DNA of 64,000 nt from Lachnospiraceae bacterium (GCA_900759665.1 CAAEWE010000050.1:8883-72882); one strand, 5' to 3'. Numbered from the stretch's first letter, positions 25,805-34,560 are shown. Notes: generated by a model not told the origin, from the letters alone. Made by a program: numbers and translations.

Positions 25805-27739
25805 TTGAAAAAGGATACGGAATCAAGTGCAGTACAGCACAAAGCAACGGAGGGAGAAAAAGGAGCGAAACGGATCATCCGGAGAGGCAGAAAGCCGTCT
25901 GTAAAGGCAGAGCGTGAGACAAAGGAGACGGCAGCAGAAAAGCCAAAGAGAACAAGAACCGCAAGAACGACGAAGGCGGCCAGAGAGGAAAAAGAAAGCG
26001 TGGCTGCAAAAGCAGATAAAGCCGTTGCAGAGAAGGTACGGCGCATGACAGAGAAGTCAAACCAGAAGGCAAAGGGCAGCCTTATTGGTCAGGGGCTTAA
26101 GATTATCCCACTGGGTGGTCTGGAGCAGATCGGTATGAATATTACTGCATTTGAGTATGAGGACAATATTGTGGTAGTAGACTGTGGTCTTTCCTTCCCG
26201 GGGGATGATATGCTGGGAATCGATCTTGTCATTCCGGATATCACATACCTCAAGGAAAATATTGATAAGGTCAGAGGCTTTGTGATCACCCACGGACACG
26301 AGGATCATATTGGAGCACTTCCATATGTACTCAAGGAGGTCAATGCTCCTGTTTATGCAACGAAGCTTACCATGGGTCTGATCGAGAACAAGCTCAAAGA
26401 GCATGTGATGCCCAAGCCGGTCAAGAAAAAAGTTGTAAAATACGGCCAGTCCATCAATCTGGGCTGCTTCCGGATTGAATTTATCCGCACAAACCATAGT
26501 ATTTCCGACGCTGCGGCACTGGCAATCTTTACCCCGGTGGGAACCATTGTTCATACCGGAGATTTCAAGGTGGATTATACACCGGTACGGGGAGAGCCGA
26601 TCGACCTGCAGAGATTTGCTGAGCTAGGCAAAAAGGGTGTTCTGGCATTGATGGCAGACAGTACTAATGTAATGAAGCCGGGATTTACCATGTCAGAGCG
26701 TACCGTAGGCAAGACCTTTGACAATATTTTTGCAGAAAACACAAAGCATCGTATCATTGTGGCAACCTTTGCGTCTAATGTGGACCGTGTCCAGCAGATC
26801 GTGAATTCTGCAGTGAAATACGGCAGAAAGGTTGTTGTCGAGGGTCGGAGCATGGTCAATGTCATCACTACAGCCACAGAGCTGGGATATATTGACATTC
26901 CGGACAATACGCTGATCGATATGGATCAGATGAAAAATTATGCACCGGAGAAGCTGGTACTGATCACCACAGGAAGCCAGGGAGAGGCAATGGCAGCACT
27001 GTCCAGAATGGCATCGAATCTTCACCGCCGCATCACGATTGAGCCGGGTGACACGGTAATCTTTAGTTCCCGTCCGATCCCTGGCAATGAAAAGAATGTT
27101 GCCAAGGTAGTCAATGAGCTTGCGGCAAAGGGAGCCAAGGTCATTGAGCAGGATGCCCATGTATCCGGACATGCCAGTGAGGAAGAGATCAAGCTGATCT
27201 ATGCACTGACAAAGCCACAGTATGCGATCCCGGTTCACGGAGAGTACCGTCATTTACAGGCACATGCAGAACTGGCACAGCTTATGGGTGTGCCAAAGGA
27301 GAATACCGTGATCCTGTCTTCCGGTGATGTGCTGGAGATCGACAGTGAGCATTGCGCACTGGTGGGCAAGGTACAGGCACAGGGCATCATGGTAGATGGA
27401 CTTGGTGTCGGCGATGTAGGAAATATTGTTTTAAGAGACAGACAGCATTTGTCCGAAAACGGACTGATCATTATTGTATTAACATTAGAGAAGTATACCA
27501 ATCAGCTTTTGGCGGGACCGGATATTGTTTCCAGAGGTTTTGTCTATGTGCGTGAGTCCGAGTATCTCATGGACGAGGCAAAAAGCATTGTATATGCAGC
27601 GCTGGAGAGATGTCTGGACAATCAGGTGTCTGACTGGTCCAAGATCAAGACAGAGATCAAGGACAGCCTCAGTGATTATCTCTGGAAGAAGATGAAACGT
27701 AATCCTATGATCCTGCCGGTTATTATGGAGGTTGAGTAG
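25805..27739 (+). CDS. rnj: Ribonuclease J with basic N-terminal extension
   Basis: Metallo-beta-lactamase/beta-CASP RNase with 5'-3' exo- and endonuclease activity in mRNA decay and rRNA maturation. 644 residues if the TTG at 25805 is used. Zinc motif HGHEDHIGALPY near residue 163, HTGDFKVD, SGHASEEE near residue 455 and PVHGEYRHL near residue 476. The first 80 residues are a Lys/Arg/Ala/Glu-rich low-complexity tail absent from Bacillus RNase J; an in-frame ATG at 26045 after AGAAGG would give a conventional protein. TTG has a weak, distant ribosome site, so the start is open. Followed by ylbF after 3 bp. Confidence 0.92.
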   Translation: MKKDTESSAVQHKATEGEKGAKRIIRRGRKPSVKAERETKETAAEKPKRTRTARTTKAAREEKESVAAKADKAVAEKVRRMTEKSNQKAKGSLIGQGLKIIPLGGLEQIGMNITAFEYEDNIVVVDCGLSFPGDDMLGIDLVIPDITYLKENIDKVRGFVITHGHEDHIGALPYVLKEVNAPVYATKLTMGLIENKLKEHVMPKPVKKKVVKYGQSINLGCFRIEFIRTNHSISDAAALAIFTPVGTIVHTGDFKVDYTPVRGEPIDLQRFAELGKKGVLALMADSTNVMKPGFTMSERTVGKTFDNIFAENTKHRIIVATFASNVDRVQQIVNSAVKYGRKVVVEGRSMVNVITTATELGYIDIPDNTLIDMDQMKNYAPEKLVLITTGSQGEAMAALSRMASNLHRRITIEPGDTVIFSSRPIPGNEKNVAKVVNELAAKGAKVIEQDAHVSGHASEEEIKLIYALTKPQYAIPVHGEYRHLQAHAELAQLMGVPKENTVILSSGDVLEIDSEHCALVGKVQAQGIMVDGLGVGDVGNIVLRDRQHLSENGLIIIVLTLEKYTNQLLAGPDIVSRGFVYVRESEYLMDEAKSIVYAALERCLDNQVSDWSKIKTEIKDSLSDYLWKKMKRNPMILPVIMEVE

Positions 27740-27742
27740 CCT

Positions 27743-28087
27743 ATGAGTGGAGAGACGCAGCTTTTGATGGAGCAGTTGATGGAAGCCGTAAAGCGTACCC
27801 AGGAGTACAATCAGTATCAGACGCTTCTGGAAAGTGTCAAAAAGCATCCGGATATTTACCGGAGGATCGGGGAATTCCGCAGAGGCAGCATTGTGTTCCA
27901 GATGACGGATCATGCCAATCCTATTGAGGAGAACAATACACTGCAGAAGGAGTTTGCAGATCTGCAGACCAATGGTCTTGCCAATGAATTTCTGGCGGCG
28001 GAGCATCAGTACTGCATGATGATCAAAAAGATGCAGGAATATTTTCTGGATCATCTGGATCTGGAACTGGAGTTTTTAGATGAATAG
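27743..28087 (+). CDS. ylbF: YlbF/YmcA family regulator
   Basis: A 114-residue helical protein. In Bacillus, YlbF with YmcA and YaaT forms the Y-complex that modulates RNase Y and sporulation/competence onset. ETQLLMEQLMEAVKRTQEY and a central FRRGSIVFQMTD segment fit the family. The gene begins 3 bp after the RNase J stop, so an RNA-decay link is plausible. Its end overlaps the next gene by 8 bp. Confidence 0.8.
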   Translation: MSGETQLLMEQLMEAVKRTQEYNQYQTLLESVKKHPDIYRRIGEFRRGSIVFQMTDHANPIEENNTLQKEFADLQTNGLANEFLAAEHQYCMMIKKMQEYFLDHLDLELEFLDE

Positions 28088-28451
28088 CTGGAAGCCGGCA
28101 GCGGTGACATCGGTTTATATCGTGCTGTATTTGCTGCTGGTGTTCGGTGTGGCAATTCTGTGTTTTCATGGCTATCGTTTCTGCTATGCTGTATTTGCGG
28201 ACGTCCGGGTGGAGGAGCAGCCGGGAAAAGATATTACTTTTTTAGTATCTTCTGCAGACAGCTTCCGGGACATTGCGGCGAAGCTGCAGGAGAAGGGTGT
28301 GATCCGTGACCGGTACAGCTTTCTTGCCAGGGCGGGGATTATGGATACCGACCGCAATAAGATCTACGCCGGAAAGTATATTCTGAATAATTCCATGACA
28401 TATGAGCAGGTAATCAATCATCTGACGGTATCGGAAGGGTTTGACAAATGA
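28080..28451 (+). CDS. Short MltG-like membrane protein (N-terminal part only)
   Basis: 123 residues: one transmembrane helix (about residues 10-32), then a region resembling the LysM-like N-terminal domain of the endolytic transglycosylase MltG (FLVSSADSFRDIAAKLQEKGVI, then AGKYILNNSMTYEQVINHL). The catalytic YceG core, some 200 residues, is absent and no remnant follows, so this is a short form rather than a recent truncation. It overlaps ylbF by 8 bp and trmR by 4 bp (ATGA), implying coupled translation. Probably a non-catalytic periseptal protein. Confidence 0.7.
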   Translation: MNSWKPAAVTSVYIVLYLLLVFGVAILCFHGYRFCYAVFADVRVEEQPGKDITFLVSSADSFRDIAAKLQEKGVIRDRYSFLARAGIMDTDRNKIYAGKYILNNSMTYEQVINHLTVSEGFDK

Positions 28452-29101
28452 TAATTGATGAGAGACTTTCAGTATTTATCGATGCACTGCAGTGGGATCT
28501 GCCGGGAGACCTGGCAGAACTGGAGAAGCAGGCACTTGAGGATCAGGTGCCCATTATCCGGAGACCCATGCAGACATTTCTCGGATTTATACTGGGGCTG
28601 ACACAGCCGGCATCCATTCTGGAGATTGGAGCGGCGGTTGGATTTTCCAGTATATTGATGAGTGAATATGTGCCGGAGCAGACTTCCATTACTACGATAG
28701 AAAAGGTACCGGCAAGGATCCGTGCCGCCAGGGACAATTTTCGTCGTTATGGGAAGGCAGACCGGATCTGTCTGCTGGAGGGAGATGCGGCAGATGTCCT
28801 GGCAGAGCTTTGTACAAAAGGCGATCAATACGATTTTATTTTTATGGATGCTGCCAAGGGACAGTATCTTAATTTTTTGCCGGATATATTGAAGATGCTT
28901 CCCGGAAATGGTATGCTGATAACAGACAATGTATTGCAGGATGGTGACGTGATCCAGTCACGTTATGCCATTAACCGCAGAGACCGTACGATTCATGGAC
29001 GGATGCGGGAATATCTGTACCGGCTGACCCATTCGGAGGAGCTTGATACAGTGATATTGCCTGTGGGAGACGGAATTACCGTGTCCAGGCGGATAAAGTG
29101 A
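28448..29101 (+). CDS. trmR: tRNA 5-hydroxyuridine methyltransferase
   Basis: A 217-residue SAM-dependent O-methyltransferase of family 3, orthologous by context to Bacillus TrmR (YrrM), which methylates ho5U34 to mo5U34 in tRNA. SAM-binding motif ILEIGAAVGFSSILM near residue 60; FIFMDAAKGQY near residue 130 with metal-binding Asp; TDNVLQDG near residue 159. ATG lies in the ATGA overlap with the preceding stop. The trhP-like gene follows after 1 bp, the same pairing as Bacillus yrrM-yrrN-yrrO. Confidence 0.88.
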   Translation: MIIDERLSVFIDALQWDLPGDLAELEKQALEDQVPIIRRPMQTFLGFILGLTQPASILEIGAAVGFSSILMSEYVPEQTSITTIEKVPARIRAARDNFRRYGKADRICLLEGDAADVLAELCTKGDQYDFIFMDAAKGQYLNFLPDILKMLPGNGMLITDNVLQDGDVIQSRYAINRRDRTIHGRMREYLYRLTHSEELDTVILPVGDGITVSRRIK

Positions 29102-29102
29102 G

Positions 29103-30347
29103 GTGAAAGGGTTGTTATCAAATGGAAAGCCGGAGTTATTGATACCGGCAAGCAGCTTGGAGGTTTTAAAGGTAGCCGTAATATATGGTGCCGATGCCGT
29201 ATATATCGGAGGCGACATGTATGGACTCCGTGCAAAGGCTAAAAACTTCTCTCCGGAGGATATGAAGGAGGGGGTAAGATTTGCCCATGAGCATGGAAAG
29301 AGAGTGTTTGTCACAGCAAATATAACAGCTCATAACGGGGATCTGGAAGGGATCCGCCGTTATTTTGAGGAGCTGAAGGAGATCGGACCGGATGCACTGA
29401 TCATTTCGGATCCGGGCGTTTTTGATATTGCCAGAGAGATCTGTCCGGAGATCGAGGTGCATATCAGTACCCAGAGCAATAACGTCAATTATGGCACATA
29501 TCTGTTCTGGCAGCGTATGGGAGCAAAGCGGGTGGTGTCCGCCAGAGAGCTTTCAATCCGGGAGATCAAGGATATCCGGGCACATATTCCCGATGATCTG
29601 GAGATTGAGACCTTTGTGCATGGTGCCATGTGTATTTCCTATTCCGGCAGATGTCTTCTGAGTAATTATTTCACAGGGCGGGACGCCAATCTGGGAGCAT
29701 GTACCCATCCATGCCGGTGGAAGTATTATATTATGGAGGAGAACCGTCCGGGAGAGTTTCTTCCGGTGGAGGAAAATGAGAGAGGCACATATATTTTCAA
29801 TTCCAAGGATCTGTGCATGATCGAGCATATACCGGATCTGGTAGATGCCGGCATTGACAGCTTCAAGATCGAAGGACGCATGAAGACAGCTCTTTATGTG
29901 GCTGATGTGGCGAGGACATACCGGCAGGCGATCGATGATTACTTTACATCACCGGAGCTGTACGAATCCCGGAAGTCATATTATATGGATGAGATCTCCA
30001 AGTGTACGTACCGCCAGTACACGACAGGGTTCTTTTATGGGAAACCGACCCATGAGGGACAGATCTACGATAACAATACCTATGTTAAAAAATATACGTA
30101 TCTCGGTATCGTCAGCGGGATCACAGAGGATGGATATGCTGTGATGGAACAGCGCAACAAATTCTGCGTGGGTGATGAGGTAGAGATTATGAAGCCGGAT
30201 GGCAGCGATTGTCACGTCAAGGTGCTTGCCATGCAGGATGAAAAAGGAGAAGCAATGGAAAGCTGTCCTCATCCACAGCAAAAGATCCGGGTGAGGTTTA
30301 GTGAAGTTCCGGACAGAATGAATCTGATCCGTGTATCATGTGAGTAA
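29103..30347 (+). CDS. trhP: U32 family tRNA hydroxylation protein
   Basis: A 414-residue peptidase U32 family protein. TrhP members catalyse prephenate-dependent formation of ho5U34 in tRNA, which TrmR then methylates. The U32 signature is around residue 165 (ETFVHGAMCISYSGRCLLS), with further cysteines in GACTHPCRW. GTG at 29103 is used; a TTG at 29112 with GAGGTG ahead of it is an alternative start 3 codons later. Translationally close to trmR, so the two likely make mo5U together. Confidence 0.88.
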   Translation: MKGLLSNGKPELLIPASSLEVLKVAVIYGADAVYIGGDMYGLRAKAKNFSPEDMKEGVRFAHEHGKRVFVTANITAHNGDLEGIRRYFEELKEIGPDALIISDPGVFDIAREICPEIEVHISTQSNNVNYGTYLFWQRMGAKRVVSARELSIREIKDIRAHIPDDLEIETFVHGAMCISYSGRCLLSNYFTGRDANLGACTHPCRWKYYIMEENRPGEFLPVEENERGTYIFNSKDLCMIEHIPDLVDAGIDSFKIEGRMKTALYVADVARTYRQAIDDYFTSPELYESRKSYYMDEISKCTYRQYTTGFFYGKPTHEGQIYDNNTYVKKYTYLGIVSGITEDGYAVMEQRNKFCVGDEVEIMKPDGSDCHVKVLAMQDEKGEAMESCPHPQQKIRVRFSEVPDRMNLIRVSCE

Positions 30348-30368
30348 ATACATTTGGGAGGAAGAGTT

Positions 30369-30596
30369 ATGGAAAAAAATGTAAGACTGAGAGTACTTTA
30401 TGTAATGGAGCTGTTTGTGCAGCAGACAGACGCAGAAAACGGAGTGACGATGCAGGAAATCCTGGACTGGCTGGCAGACCATAATCTTACCGGTGAGAGA
30501 AAGAGTATCTACGAGGATATTCATGCACTTAAGGAGTTTGGTCTGGACATTCAGTACACACAGTCCGACAAAACATATCGTCTTGCAAGTCGTTAA
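30369..30596 (+). CDS. Small HTH DNA-binding protein (WYL-type N-terminal HTH only)
   Basis: 75 residues forming a winged-helix/HTH similar to the DeoR-like N-terminal domain of WYL regulators: TMQEILDWLADHNL then GERKSIYEDIHALKEFGLDIQY. The effector-sensing WYL domain is absent. ATG 30369 follows GGGAGGAAGAG. It ends 23 bp before the fucosidase gene, so it may control or accompany it. I infer a DNA-binding role; target unknown. Confidence 0.72.
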   Translation: MEKNVRLRVLYVMELFVQQTDAENGVTMQEILDWLADHNLTGERKSIYEDIHALKEFGLDIQYTQSDKTYRLASR

Positions 30597-30619
30597 TGAA
30601 ATGAAAAAGGAGAAAAACA

Positions 30620-32077
30620 ATGACACCACAGCAGAAATATTTAGACATTGTGGATGAGGTGATCGCAAAGGGGCCGTTTAAACCGGACTGGGTATCCCTC
30701 TCTGACTATGAGACACCAAAATGGCTCAAAAACGGTAAATTCGGTATTTTTATTCACTGGGGATTGTTCAGTGTACCGGCATTTAACAACGAGTGGTATT
30801 CCAGAAACATGTACATCCAGAGCATGGAGGAGTGGCAGCATCACAGAGATACCTTCGGAGAGCATACGAAGTTTGGCTACAAGGATTTCATTCCGATGTT
30901 TACGGCACCAAAGTTTCAGCCGGAGGAGTGGGTGAAGCTGTTTAAGGAAGCAGGAGCCAGATATGTGATGCCGGTGGCAGAGCACCATGACGGTTTCCAG
31001 ATGTATGACAGCGAGATCAGTGAATGGAACAGTGTCAAGATGGCGATGAAGCGTGATGTACTGGGCGAGATGAAGGCAGCGATCGAGAAAGAGGGACTGA
31101 CCTTCTGTGAGTCCAATCATCGTGTAGAGCATTCCTTCTTTATGGGACATGGCAAGGAGTTTGACAGTGATATTAAGGATCCTATGAAGTTAGGCGATTT
31201 CTATTATCCTGCGATGCCGGAACCGGACAATCAGGATCTGTTCAGCCCGGCACCTCCGCAGGATTTCATGGAGGACTGGCTTGCGAGAAACTGCGAGCTG
31301 GTGGAGAAGTATCATCCAAACATGGTTTATTTTGACTGGTGGATCCAGCATGATTCGGTAAAGCCATATCTGAAGAAGTTTGCAGCATATTATTACAACC
31401 GTGGGCTGGAATGGGGACAGCAGGTAACGATCTCCTACAAGCATGATGCGATGATGCTGGGAACCGGTGTTCTCGATATGGAGCGTGGCCACTTTACAGA
31501 GGCAAAGCCGTTTACGTGGCAGGCGGATACCTCGATGGCTTACAATTCCTGGTGTTATACAGAGCAGAACCGCTTTAAGCCGACCGTAGAGATCATTCAG
31601 GATCTGGTAGATATCGTCAGCAAGAACGGATGTCTTCTGTTGAATGTCGGACCGAAGGCAGACGGAACCATCTGTGATGAGGAGATCAGGATCCTTAAAG
31701 AGATGGGTGAATGGATGAGTGTCAACGGAGAGGCAATCTACGATACACATCCATGGCGTATTCAGGCTGAGGGCAGCACCAAGGGTGTAGAAGGTATGTT
31801 CTCCGAGGAAGGCCGTCAGGCGTATGGCAAGGACGATATCCGTTTTACATGCAAGGCAGACTATATTTATATCATTGCCATGAAGCAGGAGGGCGCTGAC
31901 GTGGTCGTAAAATCTATGGGAGAGGACAGCAAGGACTTCCATGGAATTATTCTGGAGATGAAGGCACTGGGATATGATGAGCCGGTCACATATGAGCGTG
32001 ACGCGGATACCATGACGATCCACGCACCATTTGTACAGAGTGATATGCCGGTAGTATATCGTATGAAATTGAAATAA
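30620..32077 (+). CDS. Alpha-L-fucosidase, GH29
   Basis: A 485-residue glycoside hydrolase family 29 enzyme that releases L-fucose from glycans. FGIFIHWGLFSVPA near residue 41, PVAEHHDGFQMYD near residue 115 and the nucleophile region VYFDWW near residue 236 are typical. No signal peptide, so it should act in the cytosol on imported fucosylated oligosaccharides such as those from mucin or milk. A beta-sandwich C-terminal part covers about residues 380-485. No transporter or fucose pathway gene is adjacent. A good terminator follows. Confidence 0.93.
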   Translation: MTPQQKYLDIVDEVIAKGPFKPDWVSLSDYETPKWLKNGKFGIFIHWGLFSVPAFNNEWYSRNMYIQSMEEWQHHRDTFGEHTKFGYKDFIPMFTAPKFQPEEWVKLFKEAGARYVMPVAEHHDGFQMYDSEISEWNSVKMAMKRDVLGEMKAAIEKEGLTFCESNHRVEHSFFMGHGKEFDSDIKDPMKLGDFYYPAMPEPDNQDLFSPAPPQDFMEDWLARNCELVEKYHPNMVYFDWWIQHDSVKPYLKKFAAYYYNRGLEWGQQVTISYKHDAMMLGTGVLDMERGHFTEAKPFTWQADTSMAYNSWCYTEQNRFKPTVEIIQDLVDIVSKNGCLLLNVGPKADGTICDEEIRILKEMGEWMSVNGEAIYDTHPWRIQAEGSTKGVEGMFSEEGRQAYGKDDIRFTCKADYIYIIAMKQEGADVVVKSMGEDSKDFHGIILEMKALGYDEPVTYERDADTMTIHAPFVQSDMPVVYRMKLK

Positions 32078-32100
32078 TTAAATATAGAATGGAAAAGAGA

Positions 32101-32135
32101 AAGGCTGATACACCGTTTGATGTATCAGCCTTTTG
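32101..32135 (+). terminator. Terminator of the GH29 gene
   Basis: AAGGCTGATACA (32101-32112) pairs perfectly with TGTATCAGCCTT (32121-32132), followed by TTTT. Confidence 0.85.
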
Positions 32136-32236
32136 TTACACCTCAAAGCTATGTCCAGATAATTTTGCAATAAAAAATTTATTAGAAAACTAAAATGGTT
32201 TATGCCATGAATATAACGTCTGTCTGTTGTCTGCAA

Positions 32237-32437
32237 TTAACCAAGCTTAACAACGTTAGCAGCCTGTGGTCCCTTTTCTCCGTTGACAACGTCGAACTCA
32301 ACCTCTTCACCTTCATCAAGAACCTTGAATCCGTCCATCTGGAGTGCTGAGAAATGTACGAATACATCCTTGCCAGTCTCGTCAGAGATGAAACCAAAAC
32401 CCTTCTTTGCGTTAAACCATTTAACTGTACCCTTCAT
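32237..32437 (-). CDS. Cold shock protein (CspA family)
   Basis: A 66-residue single cold-shock domain that binds single-stranded RNA/DNA. RNP1 KGFGFI and RNP2 VFVHF are intact. AGGAGGC precedes the ATG. A promoter with perfect TTGACA lies at 32506-32534, giving a leader of about 62 nt that contains a CTGTG/CACAG hairpin; cold-shock leaders often act in mRNA stability. Lies downstream of the ABC-F gene, on the same strand. A weak ATGG/CCAT hairpin at 32193-32207 may end it. Confidence 0.95.
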   Translation of the reverse strand: MKGTVKWFNAKKGFGFISDETGKDVFVHFSALQMDGFKVLDEGEEVEFDVVNGEKGPQAANVVKLG

Positions 32438-32505
32438 AGTAGTGCCTCCTAAAATAATGAAAAAATTTTGTAACCTGTGTGAGCACAGATTTCAACAACA
32501 TGTTT

Positions 32506-32534
32506 AATCTACCATATTCACTGGTTCCTGTCAA
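32506..32534 (-). promoter_or_regulatory. Promoter of the cold shock gene
   Basis: Minus strand: TTGACA (32529-32534), 17-bp spacer, TAGATT (32506-32511). It sits just after the ABC-F stop codon. Confidence 0.7.
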
Positions 32535-32557
32535 TGTAAATCAAATGAAAAGCAGTG

Positions 32558-34399
32558 CTAATTTTTATCAATGCCGAGTTCCTGCGCAAGTTCCTCCAGA
32601 TACATCCAGCGGTCCATTTTCTGCTCCAGTTCCCGGGAGAGACTCTCTTTTTCTTCGGATAATTTTCCGAGCTTTACAAAGTCACTGGCGGCCTGTCCCA
32701 TCTCCGTGTCAATCTCTTCCAGACGCCCTTCTATGGCAGCAATGTCGTCTTCGATCGTCTCGAAATCCTTCTGCTCCTGATAGGTCATTTTTTTCTTTTT
32801 GGTCTGACCGTCCTTCCAGTTATTGCGGTTCACGGTTTTGGCGGGTTCTGCATCTGATGGAGAGCTGGTGCCGGAAGTGGTTGTATGACCAGTGACATCT
32901 GTATTTCTGGCTTCACGGGCATGAAGGTAGTCGGTATAGCCACCCTCGTACTGAACCAGTCTGCCGCCCTCCTCATAGGAAAAGATACGGCGGACCACAC
33001 GATCCAGAAAATAGCGGTCATGGGAAACCACTGCCACGATGCCGTCAAAGTGATCCAGATAATCCTCCAGGATCGTCAGGGTGGCGATGTCCAGATCGTT
33101 GGTCGGCTCATCCAGAAACAGAACATTTGGTGCCTCCATCAGAATGCGGAGCAGATAAAGACGCCTCTTCTCACCACCGGACAGCTTCTTGATCAAGGCG
33201 TACTGCATATCCCCAGGAAACAGAAAGCGTTCCAGCATGGCAGAGGCTGTGATCAGGGAACCGTCCGGCTGGCGGATGTATTCTGCACCACTGCGGACAT
33301 AGTCGATCACCCGCATGTTGTCGTCCAGTGCTTCATTTTCCTGGGAAAAATAACCGATCTTGACTGTCTGGCCTATGGTGACGGTACCGCTGTCCGGCTG
33401 TACGGAACCGTCAATGATCTTCATCAGTGTAGATTTGCCGCAGCCGTTGGGACCGATAATACCGATCCGGTCATCCCGCAGGAAGATATAAGAAAAATCA
33501 CGGATCAATGTACGATCTCCATAGGATTTTGTAATATGCTCCAGCTCCACGGTAGTTTTGCCGAGACGGGAGGAGACGGATGTCATCTCCACAGAGCTGT
33601 CACGGACAGGTGCAGCAGTATCCCGCAGTGCCTCATAACGTGCAATATGTGCCTTCTGTTTTGTGGAACGGGCTCTGGCACCACGCTGCATCCAGGCAAT
33701 TTCCACCCGTAGCAGACTCTGACGTTTTCGTTCTGTTGCCATCTCGATCTCTTCTCTCTGGGCTTTTCGCTCCAGATATCCCAGATAATTGCAGCTATAA
33801 CTGTAAAGCTTTCCCTTGTCGATCTCTACGATCCGGTTTACCACGCTGTCCAGAAAATAACGGTCGTGGGTGATCATGATCAGGGCACTTTTTGTATGTT
33901 TCAGGAAGGTTTCCAGCCATTCCGCCATAGCACTGTCCAAATGGTTGGTAGGCTCGTCCAGGATCAGAATATCAGCGGGAGTCAGCAGAGTACGCACAAG
34001 GGCGATCCGTTTGCGCTGTCCACCGGAAAGCTCCGTGATATTCTGGTCAAGCTGTGTGATCCCGAGCTTGGTGAGCATGGATTTGGCGTCCGCCTCGTAA
34101 TCCATGGGACTACCGAAAATATCATCGGCAAGAGGCAGGGCTGCAGTCAGGGCATCAAAGCTTTCCGGAAAGACCGGGTTCTGAGGAAGATAGCCGATAC
34201 GCAGGTTTCTTCCCATGATAACGGTACCCTCGTCCGGTTCTTCTCTGCCGGCAAGGATTTTTAATAAAGTTGACTTACCGGTTCCGTTGATGCCGATGAT
34301 CCCGACCTTCTCCTGCTCGTTCAGGGAGAAAGAGGCATCATCAAATAGTTTACGTTCTGTATAAGAATGTGTTAAATGTTCTGCTGTGATCAGATTCAT
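32558..34399 (-). CDS. ABC-F family ATPase (Uup-like)
   Basis: A 613-residue soluble protein with two ABC cassettes and no membrane segment. Walker A GINGTGKST and GPNGCGKST, signatures LSGGQRKR and LSGGEKRR, and DEPTNHLDS/DEPTNDLDI as the ABC-F Walker B regions. The C-terminal ~85 residues form a charged coiled coil (KKKKMTYQEQKDFETIEDD onward), as in Uup. ABC-F proteins act on ribosomes as translation factors or antibiotic protectors. ATG at 34397-34399 has GGAGATT upstream; the frame extension above it has none. Transcription likely starts near 34503, giving a hairpin-rich leader. Confidence 0.9.
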   Translation of the reverse strand: MNLITAEHLTHSYTERKLFDDASFSLNEQEKVGIIGINGTGKSTLLKILAGREEPDEGTVIMGRNLRIGYLPQNPVFPESFDALTAALPLADDIFGSPMDYEADAKSMLTKLGITQLDQNITELSGGQRKRIALVRTLLTPADILILDEPTNHLDSAMAEWLETFLKHTKSALIMITHDRYFLDSVVNRIVEIDKGKLYSYSCNYLGYLERKAQREEIEMATERKRQSLLRVEIAWMQRGARARSTKQKAHIARYEALRDTAAPVRDSSVEMTSVSSRLGKTTVELEHITKSYGDRTLIRDFSYIFLRDDRIGIIGPNGCGKSTLMKIIDGSVQPDSGTVTIGQTVKIGYFSQENEALDDNMRVIDYVRSGAEYIRQPDGSLITASAMLERFLFPGDMQYALIKKLSGGEKRRLYLLRILMEAPNVLFLDEPTNDLDIATLTILEDYLDHFDGIVAVVSHDRYFLDRVVRRIFSYEEGGRLVQYEGGYTDYLHAREARNTDVTGHTTTSGTSSPSDAEPAKTVNRNNWKDGQTKKKKMTYQEQKDFETIEDDIAAIEGRLEEIDTEMGQAASDFVKLGKLSEEKESLSRELEQKMDRWMYLEELAQELGIDKN

Positions 34400-34423
34400 A
34401 AGTAATCTCCATTTCCTTTTGCA

Positions 34424-34451
34424 TTGACACGACACGGGAATCCTTTATAAT
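34424..34451 (+). promoter_or_regulatory. Promoter of the thioesterase gene
   Basis: Perfect TTGACA (34424-34429), 16-bp spacer, perfect TATAAT (34446-34451). Predicted start near 34458, so the leader is about 100 nt and overlaps that of the opposite-strand ABC-F gene. Confidence 0.7.
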
Positions 34452-34458
34452 AAAGAAA

Positions 34459-34533
34459 AGAATAAACGTGTGATGATAGAAGCTTCAAAGTATTTGCAGC
34501 TTCTATCATATGATAACCGTAAAGGTTTATTCT
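34459..34533. repeat. Nested inverted repeat in a divergent control region
   Basis: Outer arms AGAATAAAC (34459-34467) and GTTTATTCT (34525-34533) and inner arms TGATAGAAGCT (34474-34484) and AGCTTCTATCA (34498-34508) are perfect complements. Whole or in part it would fold in transcripts from either strand. Confidence 0.75.
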
Positions 34534-34538
34534 GTCAA
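34510..34538 (-). promoter_or_regulatory. Promoter of the ABC-F gene
   Basis: Minus strand: perfect TTGACA (34533-34538), 17-bp spacer, TATCAT (34510-34515). Start near 34503, about 104 nt before the ABC-F ATG. It faces the plus-strand promoter at 34424-34451. Confidence 0.65.
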
Positions 34539-34560
34539 AATAAGAATTTGGGGGGACAGT

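Noticed and set aside
31190..32023. 277-codon open frame antisense to the GH29 gene
   Set aside because: It lies within a clearly coding gene and has no supporting signal.
32885..33712. 275-codon open frame antisense to the ABC-F gene
   Set aside because: The minus strand encodes intact ABC cassettes; the plus-strand frame has no ribosome site or domain.
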